64,000 bases of DNA from Sphingobacterium oryzagri (GCF_028736175.1 NZ_CP117880.1:744001-808000), one strand, 5' to 3'. Shown: positions 28,805 to 38,128, numbered from the stretch's first letter. Numbers and translations are program-made. The notes: generated by a model not told the origin, from the letters alone.

Positions 28805-28984
28805 ATGGCAAAAATCAAAATCACCCAGATAAAGAGCGTTATCGACAGAAGCGAGCGCCAAAAGAAAACTATTGAGGCTTTAGGGTTGAAACGTATCAAC
28901 CACTCAGTAGAAATTGAAGCTACTCCAGCCATCATTGGTATGGTTAGAAAAGTAAACCACTTGGTAGCTATCGAAACTATTTAA
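28805..28984 (+). CDS. rpmD: 50S ribosomal protein L30
   Basis: 59 residues, read directly from the sequence: ATG at 28805, TAA at 28982-28984. KIKITQIKSVID, KKTIEALGLKRINHSVE and IIGMVRKVNHLVAIE are the family signatures and the length is normal. It lies five bases after rpsE and before a hairpin-containing gap of 111 nt that leads to rplO. Confidence 0.97.
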   Translation: MAKIKITQIKSVIDRSERQKKTIEALGLKRINHSVEIEATPAIIGMVRKVNHLVAIETI

Positions 28985-28992
28985 TTGGACAT

Positions 28993-29017
28993 GGAAAGGG
29001 TTATTGCAACTCTTTCC
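28993..29017 (+). promoter_or_regulatory. hairpin between rpmD and rplO
   Basis: GGAAAGGGTT pairs with AACTCTTTCC (one G-T pair) around ATTGC. A pyrimidine-rich TTTCCC follows, not a clean U-run. Possibly a weak terminator or processing site. Confidence 0.4.
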
Positions 29018-29095
29018 TTTCCCGTTTATTATTTCTATTTTTAATCGTTACGACCTGTTTAGTGAGAGCGAAGGCGTAACACAATCTTAAACAAA

Positions 29096-29542
29096 ATGAA
29101 TTTAAGTAATTTAAGACCAGCTAAAGGTGCTGTAAAGAACAAAAAACGTATTGGTAGAGGTCAAGGTTCTGGTCGTGGTGGTACTTCCACTCGTGGTCAC
29201 AAAGGAGCTGGTTCACGTTCTGGTACATCCACGAAAATCGGTTTCGAAGGTGGACAAATGCCTTTACAGCGTCGCGTACCTAAATTTGGTTTCAAAAACA
29301 TCAACCGTGTGGAGTATGTAGGTGTAAACTTAGATGTTCTTCAGGCGTTGGTAGAAAAACACAATTTAACGGTTGTGGATTTTGAAGCATTGCGTACGCA
29401 CGGTTTAGCTTCTAAAAACGACTTGATCAAAATCTTGGGTCGTGGCGAATTATCCGCTAAAGTTGAAGTAAGCGCACATGCGTTTTCAGCTTCAGCAGAA
29501 AAAGCTATCGAAGCTGCAGGTGGTTCTATCGTAAAACTTTAA
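29096..29542 (+). CDS. rplO: 50S ribosomal protein L15
   Basis: 148 residues. The glycine-rich N-terminus ([21 protein letters not shown]) that threads into the 50S core is intact, as is [17 protein letters not shown]. It lies six bases before secY, the usual coupling with the translocon gene. Confidence 0.98.
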   Translation: MNLSNLRPAKGAVKNKKRIGRGQGSGRGGTSTRGHKGAGSRSGTSTKIGFEGGQMPLQRRVPKFGFKNINRVEYVGVNLDVLQALVEKHNLTVVDFEALRTHGLASKNDLIKILGRGELSAKVEVSAHAFSASAEKAIEAAGGSIVKL

Positions 29543-29548
29543 TATTAC

Positions 29549-30895
29549 ATGAAGAAACTAATCACAACCTTAACCAATATATGGAAAATCGAAGATTTAC
29601 GTAATCGTATCATTACGACTTTACTACTTCTTCTAATATACCGTATCGGTTGCCACGTGGTTTTACCAGGTGTTAACCCTGATGCTTTAGGCGCTAAGAG
29701 TAGCGACGGAAATAGCATATTAGATCTGATCAATATGTTTGCCGGCGGTTCATTCTCGCGTTCAGCAATATTTGCTTTGGGCGTGATGCCTTATATTTCT
29801 GCATCGATCGTTGTTCAATTATTGGGGATTGCGGTTCCTGCGTTTCAAAAGATGCAAAAAGAAGGAGAATCTGGTCGTAAAAAAATGACGCAGATTACTC
29901 GTTACCTAACATTGGCCATCACCTTGGTTCAGGCCGTTGCTTATGTGAAAACACAAGTGCCTGCTGAAGCCAAAACACTTGCTGAGCCGATGTTTACTGT
30001 TCTTTCTGCTATTGTTTTGACAGCAGGTACCTTGTTTGTGATGTGGCTCGGAGAAAAAATTACCGATAAGGGAATTGGAAATGGTATTTCGTTGATTATT
30101 ATGGCGGGTATCATTGCACAATTGCCAGCTGGTATAGTTGCTGAATGGGGATCACGCATGAGTCCTAGTGGTGGTGGGCCAATCCCATTATTATTGGAAT
30201 TCGTAGCGTTATTCTTTGTGGTTATTTTCGCGATTTTGGTTGTACAAGGTATTCGTAAGGTGCCTGTACAGTACGCGAAAAAGATTGTAGGTAACAAGCA
30301 GGTTGGTGGTGTGCGCCAGTACATTCCTTTAAAAGTGAATGCAGCAGGTGTTATGCCGATCATTTTCGCGCAAGCGATCATGTTTTTGCCTATGGCCTTG
30401 TCGCAATTTTTTCCAAATTTACAGTCTGACTTTTTATCTTCATTAAGTAACTACACGTCTGTAGCTTACAATGTAACCTTTGCGGTGCTTATCATCGCGT
30501 TTACATTTTTCTACACGGCGATCATGGTTAATCCGCAGCAAATGTCTGAGGATATGAAGAAAAATGGTGGTTTTATTCCTGGTATCAAACCAGGGTATGA
30601 CACCAATATCTTTATCGATAACGTCATTTCTAGAATTACCTTTCCAGGTGCTATTTTTATTGCCATTATAGCTATAATGCCTTCGTTGGCTGCTAAGCTT
30701 GGTGTTAATAACCAATTTGCACATTTCTATGGAGGTACGTCATTATTGATTTTGGTTGGTGTTGTGCTAGACACACTGCAACAAATCGAAAGTCATTTAT
30801 TAATGCGTCATTACGACGGCTTAATGAAGACAGGTCGGGTTAAAGGCCGTTCTACGGCTACTACTGTTGAGGGTGTCGATCAATCAGCAATTTAA
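29549..30895 (+). CDS. secY: protein translocase subunit SecY
   Basis: 448 residues with ten hydrophobic segments. Diagnostic stretches are YRIGCHVVLPGVNPDAL, GIAVPAFQKMQKEGESGRKK, NGISLIIMAGI and QMSEDMKKNGGFIPGIKPG. It forms the channel through which the signal-peptide-bearing proteins of this window would be exported. Map starts 3 bp downstream. Confidence 0.98.
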   Translation: MKKLITTLTNIWKIEDLRNRIITTLLLLLIYRIGCHVVLPGVNPDALGAKSSDGNSILDLINMFAGGSFSRSAIFALGVMPYISASIVVQLLGIAVPAFQKMQKEGESGRKKMTQITRYLTLAITLVQAVAYVKTQVPAEAKTLAEPMFTVLSAIVLTAGTLFVMWLGEKITDKGIGNGISLIIMAGIIAQLPAGIVAEWGSRMSPSGGGPIPLLLEFVALFFVVIFAILVVQGIRKVPVQYAKKIVGNKQVGGVRQYIPLKVNAAGVMPIIFAQAIMFLPMALSQFFPNLQSDFLSSLSNYTSVAYNVTFAVLIIAFTFFYTAIMVNPQQMSEDMKKNGGFIPGIKPGYDTNIFIDNVISRITFPGAIFIAIIAIMPSLAAKLGVNNQFAHFYGGTSLLILVGVVLDTLQQIESHLLMRHYDGLMKTGRVKGRSTATTVEGVDQSAI

Positions 30896-30898
30896 TAA

Positions 30899-31681
30899 AT
30901 GTCTAAAGTTTATTATAAAACAGAAGATCAAATCGAGCAAATACGAGAGTCCGCAAATGTACTCTCGTTATTGCTTGCTGAGATAGCAAAGGAAATTAAA
31001 CCTGGGATTACGACCTTGTCGCTAGACAAGTTGGCCTTTGATTTTATTCACGATAACGGTGGCACACCTGCTTTCTTAAATTATCATGGATTTCCGTATT
31101 CATTGTGTATTTCGGTGAACGACCAGATCGTGCACGGTTTTCCGAGTGAATACGTTATCAAAGATGGCGACTTGGTTTCTGTCGATGGCGGTGTAAATCT
31201 ACATGGTTTTATTAGTGACTCTGCTTATACGTTTGGTGTAGGAGAGATATCAGCTGAAGCACAGCAGCTTTTGGATGTGACGAAAGAATCGTTGTTCAAA
31301 GGTGTAGCGCAAGCGGTAGCTGGTAAACGTGTAGGCGATATTTCTTCAGCGGTTCAAGAGCACGTAGCTCCATACAATTATGGTATTGTGCGGGAGTTGG
31401 TAGGGCATGGTGTAGGGCTTCATTTGCACGAAAAGCCGGAAGTTCCAAATTACGGTAAGCGCGGTGCAGGACCAAAACTGGAAACAGGATTGGTAATTTG
31501 TATCGAGCCGATGATCAACGCAGGAAAACCCGGCGTAAAATTTTGGGATGACGGCTGGACGGTGAGTACGATCGATGGTAAACTATCTGCGCATTTTGAA
31601 CAGATGGTCGCTATACGAAAGGGCGAGCCGGATGTGTTGCTTACCTTTGAACACGTAGAGAAAGTTTTGGGTAAAAAGTAA
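30899..31681 (+). CDS. map: type I methionine aminopeptidase
   Basis: 260 residues. Metal ligands are visible in order: Asp in VSVDGGVNLHGF, Asp in ISDSAYTFG, His in GHGVGLHLHEKP, Glu in CIEPMIN, Glu in HFEQMVAI. It removes the initiator Met from nascent chains. It directly follows secY; adk, which lies between secY and map in many other bacteria, is absent here. Confidence 0.97.
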   Translation: MSKVYYKTEDQIEQIRESANVLSLLLAEIAKEIKPGITTLSLDKLAFDFIHDNGGTPAFLNYHGFPYSLCISVNDQIVHGFPSEYVIKDGDLVSVDGGVNLHGFISDSAYTFGVGEISAEAQQLLDVTKESLFKGVAQAVAGKRVGDISSAVQEHVAPYNYGIVRELVGHGVGLHLHEKPEVPNYGKRGAGPKLETGLVICIEPMINAGKPGVKFWDDGWTVSTIDGKLSAHFEQMVAIRKGEPDVLLTFEHVEKVLGKK

Positions 31682-31711
31682 TTGGGTTTCAATATTTTTT
31701 ATTTATCTTTG
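31681..31711 (+). promoter_or_regulatory. promoter of infA-rpmJ-rpsM-rpsK
   Basis: ATTG (31681-31684), 19 nt, TATCTTTG (31704-31711): the second box is perfect and the first differs at one base. A short GCAC...GTGC hairpin lies at the expected transcript start. It gives infA and the alpha-operon genes their own promoter. Confidence 0.7.
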
Positions 31712-31755
31712 CACTCCTGTTTGTGCAGGCTAAAATGTAAATTAAGTTAGAGCAT

Positions 31756-31974
31756 ATGGCTAAACAAGCCTCAATAGAACAAGACGGTATAATTAAGGAA
31801 GCACTTTCCAACGCGATGTTTCGGGTAGAATTGGAGAATGGGCATGAGATTATTGCGCATATTTCCGGTAAAATGCGTATGCATTATATTAAGATTCTTC
31901 CAGGAGACAAAGTGAAATTGGAAATGTCTCCCTACGATTTAACAAAGGGGCGAATTACTTACCGTTATAAATAG
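31756..31974 (+). CDS. infA: translation initiation factor IF-1
   Basis: 72 residues, the exact family length. OB-fold with [40 protein letters not shown] and [15 protein letters not shown]. It blocks the A site during initiation. The window shows its own promoter upstream, so it can be expressed apart from secY-map. Confidence 0.98.
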   Translation: MAKQASIEQDGIIKEALSNAMFRVELENGHEIIAHISGKMRMHYIKILPGDKVKLEMSPYDLTKGRITYRYK

Positions 31975-32018
31975 GCGGTTGTCATTTTCTCATTATCAGC
32001 TTTTAAAATATTATTACA

Positions 32019-32135
32019 ATGAAAGTTAGAGCATCTATAAAAAAACGCAGTGCGGATTGTAAGATCATCCGTCGCAAAGGAAAAGTTTTTGTAATCAACA
32101 AAAAGAACCCTAAGTTCAAGCAACGTCAGGGCTAG
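32019..32135 (+). CDS. rpmJ: 50S ribosomal protein L36, zinc-free form
   Basis: 38 residues, read directly: ATG at 32019, TAG at 32133-32135. [20 protein letters not shown] and the ending PKFKQRQG are typical of L36. Of the four zinc ligands of the canonical protein only one Cys remains, so this is the zinc-independent type, which needs no Zn for ribosome assembly. Confidence 0.97.
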   Translation: MKVRASIKKRSADCKIIRRKGKVFVINKKNPKFKQRQG

Positions 32136-32166
32136 TTAAAAATCACATAATCGCTTAAAGTATACT

Positions 32167-32544
32167 ATGGCAAGGATATCAGGTATAGATTTACCTAAAA
32201 ACAAAAGAGGCGTTATTGGCCTTACCTACATATTCGGTATCGGTCGTTCTACTGCTGCTTACATCTTGGAAAAAGCAGGTATCAGTGAAGACGTAAAGGT
32301 ATCTGAATGGAATGATGACCAATTAGCAGCTATTCGTACACTGATCAACGACGAACTAAAAGTTGAAGGTGCACTACGTTCTGAAGTTCAATTGAACATC
32401 AAACGTTTGATGGATATTGGTTGTTACCGTGGTCTACGTCACCGTAAACATTTACCAGTTCGTGGTCAACGTACAAAAAACAACTCACGTACACGTAAAG
32501 GTAAACGTAAAACAGTTGCAAACAAGAAAAAAGCTACTAAATAA
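32167..32544 (+). CDS. rpsM: 30S ribosomal protein S13
   Basis: 125 residues. [28 protein letters not shown] and the basic tail [19 protein letters not shown] identify S13, which contacts P-site tRNA and bridges to L5. It begins the S13-S11-S4-alpha-L17 block. Confidence 0.98.
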   Translation: MARISGIDLPKNKRGVIGLTYIFGIGRSTAAYILEKAGISEDVKVSEWNDDQLAAIRTLINDELKVEGALRSEVQLNIKRLMDIGCYRGLRHRKHLPVRGQRTKNNSRTRKGKRKTVANKKKATK

Positions 32545-32554
32545 TAAATAAGAA

Positions 32555-32944
32555 ATGGCTAAGAGTAAAAAGGTTACTAAAAAGCGTATCGTCGTTATCG
32601 AGCCTGTTGGTCAAGCTCATATCAACGCTACCTTTAACAACATCATCGTAACGTTAACTAACAATCAAGGACAGACTATTTCATGGTCTTCAGCTGGTAA
32701 AATGGGTTTCAGAGGTTCTAAAAAGAACACACCATACGCGGCAGGTCAAGCAGCGAACGACTGTGGTAAAGTGGCTTACGATTTAGGTTTGCGCAAAGTA
32801 GAGGTTTTTGTAAAAGGTCCGGGTGCTGGACGTGAGTCGGCTATTCGTACTTTACAAACTGTAGGAATTGATGTGACTACGATTAAAGATATCACTCCAC
32901 TTCCTCACAACGGTTGTCGTCCTCCAAAACGCAGAAGAGTTTAA
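32555..32944 (+). CDS. rpsK: 30S ribosomal protein S11
   Basis: 129 residues. [39 protein letters not shown] and the C-terminal [16 protein letters not shown] are diagnostic. S11 forms the platform next to the mRNA exit. Confidence 0.98.
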   Translation: MAKSKKVTKKRIVVIEPVGQAHINATFNNIIVTLTNNQGQTISWSSAGKMGFRGSKKNTPYAAGQAANDCGKVAYDLGLRKVEVFVKGPGAGRESAIRTLQTVGIDVTTIKDITPLPHNGCRPPKRRRV

Positions 32945-33009
32945 TTATTGATTGTTTAAGATAAGATTCTCCAGCTACAGGCTGACAGATACTTCAAACA
33001 GAAAGAAAA

Positions 33010-33618
33010 ATGGCAAGATATACAGGACCTAAGTCCAAAATAGCTCGTAAATTCAGAGAACCAATTTTTGGACCTGATAAGGCACTAGAAAAAAAGAATT
33101 ACCCTCCAGGACAACACGGTCCTTCTAAAAGAAGAGGTAAGCAATCTGAATACGCAATTCAGTTGTTAGAAAAACAAAAAGCAAAATACACTTACGGTGT
33201 GTTGGAGCGTCAATTCCGTACATTATTCGGAAAAGCTTCTGCAAAACAAGGTATTACAGGTGAAAACTTCCTAAGATTATTGGAAGCTCGTTTGGATAAC
33301 GTTGTTTACCGTTTAGGTATCGCGCCAACACGTTCAGCAGCACGTCAGTTGGTATCCCACAAGCACATTACCGTTAACGGCGAAGTTGTTAACATTCCAT
33401 CATATAGCCTACGTCCAGGTGACGTAATCGCTGTTCGTGAACGTTCTAAATCACTGGAAGCAATCTCTACGTCTGTTGAAGGCAGAAAGATCAACAAATT
33501 CAGCTGGTTAGATTGGAACGCGAACGAATTGCAAGGTACATTCGTTTCTTTCCCGGAAAGATCGGATATTCCAGAGAACATCAAAGAGAATTTAATCGTA
33601 GAGTTGTACTCTAAATAA
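33010..33618 (+). CDS. rpsD: 30S ribosomal protein S4
   Basis: 202 residues. N-terminal [18 protein letters not shown] and S4 RNA-binding domain [20 protein letters not shown] with [17 protein letters not shown]. It nucleates 30S assembly. A hairpin lies between it and rpoA. Confidence 0.98.
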   Translation: MARYTGPKSKIARKFREPIFGPDKALEKKNYPPGQHGPSKRRGKQSEYAIQLLEKQKAKYTYGVLERQFRTLFGKASAKQGITGENFLRLLEARLDNVVYRLGIAPTRSAARQLVSHKHITVNGEVVNIPSYSLRPGDVIAVRERSKSLEAISTSVEGRKINKFSWLDWNANELQGTFVSFPERSDIPENIKENLIVELYSK

Positions 33619-33627
33619 TAAGTAACT

Positions 33628-33667
33628 GGAGTAAGCGGAGCTTTGTTAAAAGAGTTGCGCTTATTCC
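33628..33667 (+). promoter_or_regulatory. hairpin between rpsD and rpoA
   Basis: GGAGTAAGCG pairs with CGCTTATTCC (one G-T pair) across a 20-nt loop. No U-run follows. It could be an S4-responsive or processing element; no direct evidence. Confidence 0.35.
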
Positions 33668-33711
33668 TGTTATATTTTACGTTATTAATAAAAACTTTTA
33701 AAAAGAAATAA

Positions 33712-34704
33712 ATGGCAATTTTAGCATTTCAAAGACCGGATAAAGTTATCATGCAAAAATCAACGGATTTTGATGGTACTTTCGAATTTCGTCCATTAGA
33801 GCCAGGTTTTGGTGTAACTATTGGTAATGCTTTGCGCCGTATTTTATTGTCCTCATTAGAAGGATATGCAATTACGTCGGTGAGGTTTTCAGGCGTTTCC
33901 CACGAATTCTCTACTATTAAAGGTGTTGTTGAAGATGTTACCGAAATCATTTTGAACTTAAAGCAAGTACGTTTTAAGAAATCTGGTGAGCAAGGTGATA
34001 ATGAGAAGATTTTTGTAGTAATCAATGGTCAGGAACAATTTAAAGCCGGAGACATTACTAAGTTTTCGAATAACTTTACGGTGCTAAATCCTGAGTTGGT
34101 GATATGCAATATGGATAGTTCTGTTACTATCGAAGTGGAGCTGTCAGTAGCTAAAGGACGCGGTTATGTAAATGCTGAAGAAAATAAAGTTACTGATGGT
34201 CCTGTAGGTTTGATCGCTGTCGATTCAATCTATACACCAATTAAGAATGTAAAATATACAATTGAAAACTATCGTGTAGAGCAGAAAACTGACTACGAGA
34301 AATTGTTATTGGATATTTCTACCGATGGTTCCATTCACCCGGAAGAAGCTTTGAAAGAAGCGGCTAAAATCTTGATCCAACACTTCATGTTGTTCTCTGA
34401 TGAGAACATGTTGTTGGAATCGCAAACAAAAGAAGAAACAAAAGTTGTAGACGAGGAAATCTTACACATGCGTAAGATCTTGAAAACAGAATTAGTTGAT
34501 TTGGATCTTTCCGTTCGTGCATTGAACTGCTTAAAAGCGGCTGATATTCGCACGTTAGCCGAGTTGGTAACTTACGACGTAGCCGATATGTTGAAGTTCC
34601 GTAACTTCGGAAAGAAATCGTTGAGCGAGATTCAGGAGTTGGTTAAATCGAAAGGTTTATCATTCGGAATGAACTTGTCTAAATACAAATTGGACGAAGA
34701 ATAA
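33712..34704 (+). CDS. rpoA: DNA-directed RNA polymerase subunit alpha
   Basis: 330 residues. N-terminal dimerisation domain ([40 protein letters not shown]) and C-terminal DNA-binding helix-hairpin-helix domain ([36 protein letters not shown]). The C-domain contacts upstream promoter DNA and activators. Normal length, all motifs present. Confidence 0.98.
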   Translation: MAILAFQRPDKVIMQKSTDFDGTFEFRPLEPGFGVTIGNALRRILLSSLEGYAITSVRFSGVSHEFSTIKGVVEDVTEIILNLKQVRFKKSGEQGDNEKIFVVINGQEQFKAGDITKFSNNFTVLNPELVICNMDSSVTIEVELSVAKGRGYVNAEENKVTDGPVGLIAVDSIYTPIKNVKYTIENYRVEQKTDYEKLLLDISTDGSIHPEEALKEAAKILIQHFMLFSDENMLLESQTKEETKVVDEEILHMRKILKTELVDLDLSVRALNCLKAADIRTLAELVTYDVADMLKFRNFGKKSLSEIQELVKSKGLSFGMNLSKYKLDEE

Positions 34705-34750
34705 TAAGTAATTAACAAATAAAGCGACCTGTTGCGTAATTCCCTAGAGA

Positions 34751-34778
34751 ATTAAAAATTAAAAATTAAAAATTAAAA
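34751..34778. repeat. tandem heptanucleotide repeat (ATTAAAA x4)
   Basis: Four perfect head-to-tail copies of ATTAAAA lie between rpoA and rplQ, just upstream of a TACTTTTG promoter box. Short perfect repeats of this kind can change copy number by slipped-strand replication. Confidence 0.9.
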
Positions 34779-34802
34779 GGACTTTATAGGTTTTTTACTT
34801 TT

Positions 34803-34810
34803 TACTTTTG
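34803..34810 (+). promoter_or_regulatory. possible rplQ promoter box
   Basis: TACTTTTG matches TAnnTTTG and stands 44 nt before the rplQ ATG. No TTTG is seen at the right spacing; TTTA at 34783-34786 is only 16 nt upstream. Moderate to weak call. Confidence 0.4.
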
Positions 34811-34854
34811 CCTTTTTAATTTCTGCAGACGGTACGCACAAAACACATTAAAAA

Positions 34855-35391
34855 ATGAGACACGGAAAAAAAGTAAACCACTTAGGGCGCACTGACAGTC
34901 ACCGTAAGGCGATGTTAGCTAACATGGCGACTTCATTGATCAAACACAAACGTATTACAACGACTTTGGCTAAAGCAAAAGCATTGCGTACATACGTTGA
35001 GCCTTTGATCACTAAATCTAAAAACGATACAACGCATTCACGTCGTACGGTATTTGCTTACTTGAAAGACAAAGAAGCGGTAACAATCCTGTTCCGTGAA
35101 ATTTCTGAAAAAGTAGCTTCACGTCCAGGTGGATACACACGTATCATCAAAATGGAAAATCGTTTAGGTGATAACGCAGAGATGGCTTTTGTGGAATTGG
35201 TAGATTATAACGAAGTTTATGGTCAAACTGAGAAAACAGAGAAAAAAGCTACTCGTCGTCGTGGATCTGCTAAGAAAAAAGCAGCTGAACAAACAGAAGA
35301 AACTCCTGCAGAAGTAGTGGAAGATGTAAAAGCTGAAGAAGCAGCACCTGCGGAGGAAACACCAGCAACTGAAGAGAAAAAAGAAGACTAA
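34855..35391 (+). CDS. rplQ: 50S ribosomal protein L17 with acidic C-terminal extension
   Basis: 178 residues. The core (about 1-120) has [20 protein letters not shown] and [20 protein letters not shown]. After a basic patch ([15 protein letters not shown]) about 45 residues rich in Glu, Ala, Pro and Thr form a disordered acidic tail not found in the 116-127-residue L17 of most bacteria. The tail might interact with assembly factors; its role is unknown. Last gene of the cluster, with a terminator 25 bp downstream. Confidence 0.97.
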   Translation: MRHGKKVNHLGRTDSHRKAMLANMATSLIKHKRITTTLAKAKALRTYVEPLITKSKNDTTHSRRTVFAYLKDKEAVTILFREISEKVASRPGGYTRIIKMENRLGDNAEMAFVELVDYNEVYGQTEKTEKKATRRRGSAKKKAAEQTEETPAEVVEDVKAEEAAPAEETPATEEKKED

Positions 35392-35415
35392 GATCGTTCG
35401 ATTTTAGTTTATAGC

Positions 35416-35450
35416 AAAGCCGATCCTGTGCAAACAAGATCGGCTTTTTT
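35416..35450 (+). terminator. terminator of the ribosomal protein cluster
   Basis: The arms AAGCCGATC and GATCGGCTT form a perfect 9-bp stem followed by TTTT. It lies 25 bp after the rplQ stop. Confidence 0.9.
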
Positions 35451-36165
35451 ATATCCCTATCAATTTAATGCTAATCAGGGTGTAAGTGCTACGTTTACGG
35501 AAGTAAAACCATCTGCCACGAAGTCAATTGCAGTCTAATATTCATGTGAAGGATAATTGTGCGTAGCGATTTCGTCCATCGGTAGCAAGCCATCCTAATA
35601 TACGGATAGCAACGGATAGCAATGCGTGCCTGAATACGACCGTGTATATTCAAGGCTGTTGTATCGCCAGTAGTTGGTTGTCTAGTCTACCGTTATTTTT
35701 TCTCGTATTGAACAGAATGCTACGAAGGAAGCCATCGTTCCCAGCATGGCTAACCATGGTCAACGTCCCATAGATGTTTCGTTCCCTCGATATGAACATC
35801 ATAACCGTAATTACCTGTAAGTTGGAAAACTTTTTGCAAAGCATTGTGCTCCGTAACGTTGATCGCTATATCTGCTCCGCATCGCTAATGCTAAACGTTC
35901 ACCTCGTCTAGCTGAATTCAATGATTCGTTCCGGAGCGTTTCATCTTTGCTGCTGCAATCATCGCTAATCCTAAAACAACAGCTCTCTATGGCAACCGTG
36001 TCTGAATATTGTATGTTGCCTCGTTGCAACGCCCGTATCGAACATGACGGTGGCTCAATGAACGCCTCATGGACAACCTATGGATACAGTTGGAAACGTG
36101 GTCAAAGAAAGTCTTTTTATTTACTTGCCTCCATTCTCTTAAGTTTTAATATATCGCTACTCGAC
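35451..36165. other. 715-bp region with no recognisable gene
   Basis: Only short frames without recognisable protein signatures occur on either strand. A small direct repeat ACGGATAGCA appears twice in tandem near 35600, and two similar strings beginning ATCGCTAAT lie about 80 bp apart (near 35883 and 35965). It may be decayed coding DNA; no parent gene could be identified. Confidence 0.4.
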
Positions 36166-36942
36166 TTAAAATAACCGAATTCCCAAACCCAAAGTGGCCG
36201 CCCTTGCTTCTGGATTCCACATACCTTGTGCGAAAACCGGAATATCATGCTTCGCTATTCGTATATTTTGATTTAATAATAGACCGGTGTTGACGATGCT
36301 AGGCTTTGAACTGTAAAAAGTACTACGGGTTAGAGTTGAAAAAGTACCCCCTAAATAAAGCACCACATTCGTATTTCCTTTGTCAAATACTTTGTATTCT
36401 AATTGCGCATAATGCGAATACCGATTCCGTACCTGTTGTGTATGGCTGATATATGTGTCTCGCCCAGCGACGATGGTGGCGAATGAAACCGTTAGTGGAA
36501 AACTTTTGCTGAAATGGTAACTCAGATTGACATCGATAAAGTGAATTGTGCTTGCAGCGTCATAATTAAAGTAATCTGCTTGCTCGGCCCCAGTATTGTT
36601 GTAGCTATCAAACACATTAATAGAAAAATTGCCGATACGGTAGTTTGCAAAAACAACAAATTCTTGATAAACGCCGTCAAAAGCTGCTGCGCTCCAAAGA
36701 CCGACGTCCAGCTTCCGATTTTTGCTCGTGAACTGGGCGCTACCCGAGATGTTTGGCGTGTTGGTGACAATAAAGCCACGCCAAAGATGGCTATTTTTAA
36801 GATCGACGTTTATAGTAAATGCCGAAGCTGGCTCCGCACGAACGGAGCTATCGCGTATGTCTACCACTTGCGCATAAGATAAACTAGCAAAGTAAAGTTG
36901 CATGCAAACGCTAACAACAAAAATAATGGACGCTTTAATCAT
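36166..36942 (-). CDS. outer-membrane beta-barrel protein, TorF-porin-like
   Basis: 258 residues with a signal peptide ending near LSYAQ and a chain of amphipathic beta-strands closing with an aromatic residue (TLGLGIRLF), typical of outer-membrane barrels. The early segment NSHLWRGFIVTNTPNISGSA recalls the 'RGI/RGF' strand of the TorF putative porin family. It has no enzyme motif. It lies downstream of a lacI-type gene in the same direction; two perfect operator palindromes sit in the gap upstream of its start, so it is probably repressed by that regulator and derepressed by a sugar or nucleoside signal. Substrate unknown. Confidence 0.6.
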   Translation of the reverse strand: MIKASIIFVVSVCMQLYFASLSYAQVVDIRDSSVRAEPASAFTINVDLKNSHLWRGFIVTNTPNISGSAQFTSKNRKLDVGLWSAAAFDGVYQEFVVFANYRIGNFSINVFDSYNNTGAEQADYFNYDAASTIHFIDVNLSYHFSKSFPLTVSFATIVAGRDTYISHTQQVRNRYSHYAQLEYKVFDKGNTNVVLYLGGTFSTLTRSTFYSSKPSIVNTGLLLNQNIRIAKHDIPVFAQGMWNPEARAATLGLGIRLF

Positions 36943-36963
36943 AATCTATAATAGTAAGTAAAT

Positions 36964-36979
36964 GTTTAATCGATTAAAC
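36964..36979. promoter_or_regulatory. LacI-family operator O1 (16-bp palindrome)
   Basis: GTTTAATCGATTAAAC is a perfect palindrome with the central CG step typical of LacI-family sites. It lies 22 bp upstream of the outer-membrane protein start. Confidence 0.85.
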
Positions 36980-37020
36980 AATCAGCTTGCATTTTGCCCT
37001 CTGTATTGCGATGATATCAA

Positions 37021-37048
37021 CAATTTGTTTAATCGATTAAACAAATTG
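37021..37048. promoter_or_regulatory. LacI-family operator O2 (28-bp perfect palindrome)
   Basis: The same 16-bp core as O1 is flanked by a further 6 bp of perfect symmetry on each side (CAATTT and AAATTG). Its centre is 63 bp from the centre of O1, six helical turns, so both face the same side of the DNA. Confidence 0.85.
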
Positions 37049-37064
37049 GAAAAATAAATTTTGC

Positions 37065-38081
37065 TTAGCCTGAAGATTCGTTAATTACAAATTCGCTCTT
37101 AAGTACCACTTGATAGGGTGGTTCCGGTTCATAAACATGGTTAATTTTATGTATCAATCGTTGTACAGCCAGATTTCCAATAGCTTGCATGGGCTGCCGA
37201 ATATGCGTTAATTTCGCGTAAAACAAATCCACAGCATCTGTCTCATCGAAACAGACGAAAGCAGCATCGTCGGGTACTCGTATATGCAATTGGTTAAACT
37301 GTTTTAGGGTTTCGATCCCTAAAGTATTTGTTGCGGCAAATATGGCGTCATAATTTTTATTTTTTATGAATTGCGCGATCTTATTTTTGGTTTCCTGTGG
37401 ATTGTCCTGCATAGAAAGACTGCATATTGATGCTTCGTCGTGCATGCGTCCACTATCTGCGATGGCTTGGGTGTAACCTAGCGTTCGATCCTTTAGGTGA
37501 GCCAGTGAGGTTTCGTAATTTACTAGTGCTATTTTTTGGTATCCTTTTTCGATCAGATGACTTACAGCGGTATAGGCCGCCTGGTAATTGTCGATGACGA
37601 TGTAGTCGAAATTTTTTTCAGGAAAGTAGCGGTCTATCAGTACAAAGGGGATATCCAGTTCTTCCAGATATGCTAATTGATTTTCCGTATCACTCGCAGC
37701 CACAATTATAAAGCCATCCACTTGTCTATTCACGAAGGTTTCCATGAGCTTTTTGGAACGTTCGTGATCTTCATCACAACTTCCAGCTATCACCGCGTAA
37801 TCATAACATTTCGCTTCATCTTCGATGATACGCGCAATTTGATGAGAAAAAGGATTGACGATATCACCTAGCATTAACCCGATGGTATACGTCTTTCTAG
37901 TCTTTAAGCTTTTTGCAATCTGATTAGGGTAATAGCCTAAATCTTTCGCAATTTCTGTAATTTTTTTTGCGGTGTCTTTGTTAATGCGATCAACATGACG
38001 GGCATTTAATACGTAAGAAACCAGCGCGGATGAAACTCCGGCTGCAGCAGCAACATCTTTTATACGTATTTTTTTCGACAT
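37065..38081 (-). CDS. LacI-family transcriptional regulator
   Basis: 338 residues. N-terminal helix-turn-helix IRIKDVAAAAGVSSALVSYV with hinge KDLGYYPNQIAKSLKTRKTY, then a periplasmic-binding-protein-like ligand domain (YTIGLMLGDIVNPF, DGFIIVAASDTEN, IPFVLIDRYFPEKNFDYIVI, AAFVCFDETDAVDLF). Such regulators respond to sugars or nucleosides. Two strong palindromes between it and the downstream membrane-protein gene, and a weaker one 32 bp before its own start, point to control of that gene and of itself. Ligand not deducible. Confidence 0.93.
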   Translation of the reverse strand: MSKKIRIKDVAAAAGVSSALVSYVLNARHVDRINKDTAKKITEIAKDLGYYPNQIAKSLKTRKTYTIGLMLGDIVNPFSHQIARIIEDEAKCYDYAVIAGSCDEDHERSKKLMETFVNRQVDGFIIVAASDTENQLAYLEELDIPFVLIDRYFPEKNFDYIVIDNYQAAYTAVSHLIEKGYQKIALVNYETSLAHLKDRTLGYTQAIADSGRMHDEASICSLSMQDNPQETKNKIAQFIKNKNYDAIFAATNTLGIETLKQFNQLHIRVPDDAAFVCFDETDAVDLFYAKLTHIRQPMQAIGNLAVQRLIHKINHVYEPEPPYQVVLKSEFVINESSG

Positions 38082-38112
38082 AAATCTATACTTGGCGGCT
38101 CAAATATAATTA

Positions 38113-38128
38113 GTTTAATCGTTAAAAC
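38113..38128. promoter_or_regulatory. degenerate LacI-type operator upstream of the regulator gene
   Basis: GTTTAATC is followed by GTTAAAAC: the left half-site equals O1/O2, the right half differs. It lies 32 bp before the lacI start, consistent with weak autoregulation. Confidence 0.5.

Noticed and set aside
35650..36029. Minus-strand frames between rplQ and the outer-membrane gene as small proteins
   Set aside because: Overlapping frames with irregular composition and no recognisable family signature, start context or signal peptide.
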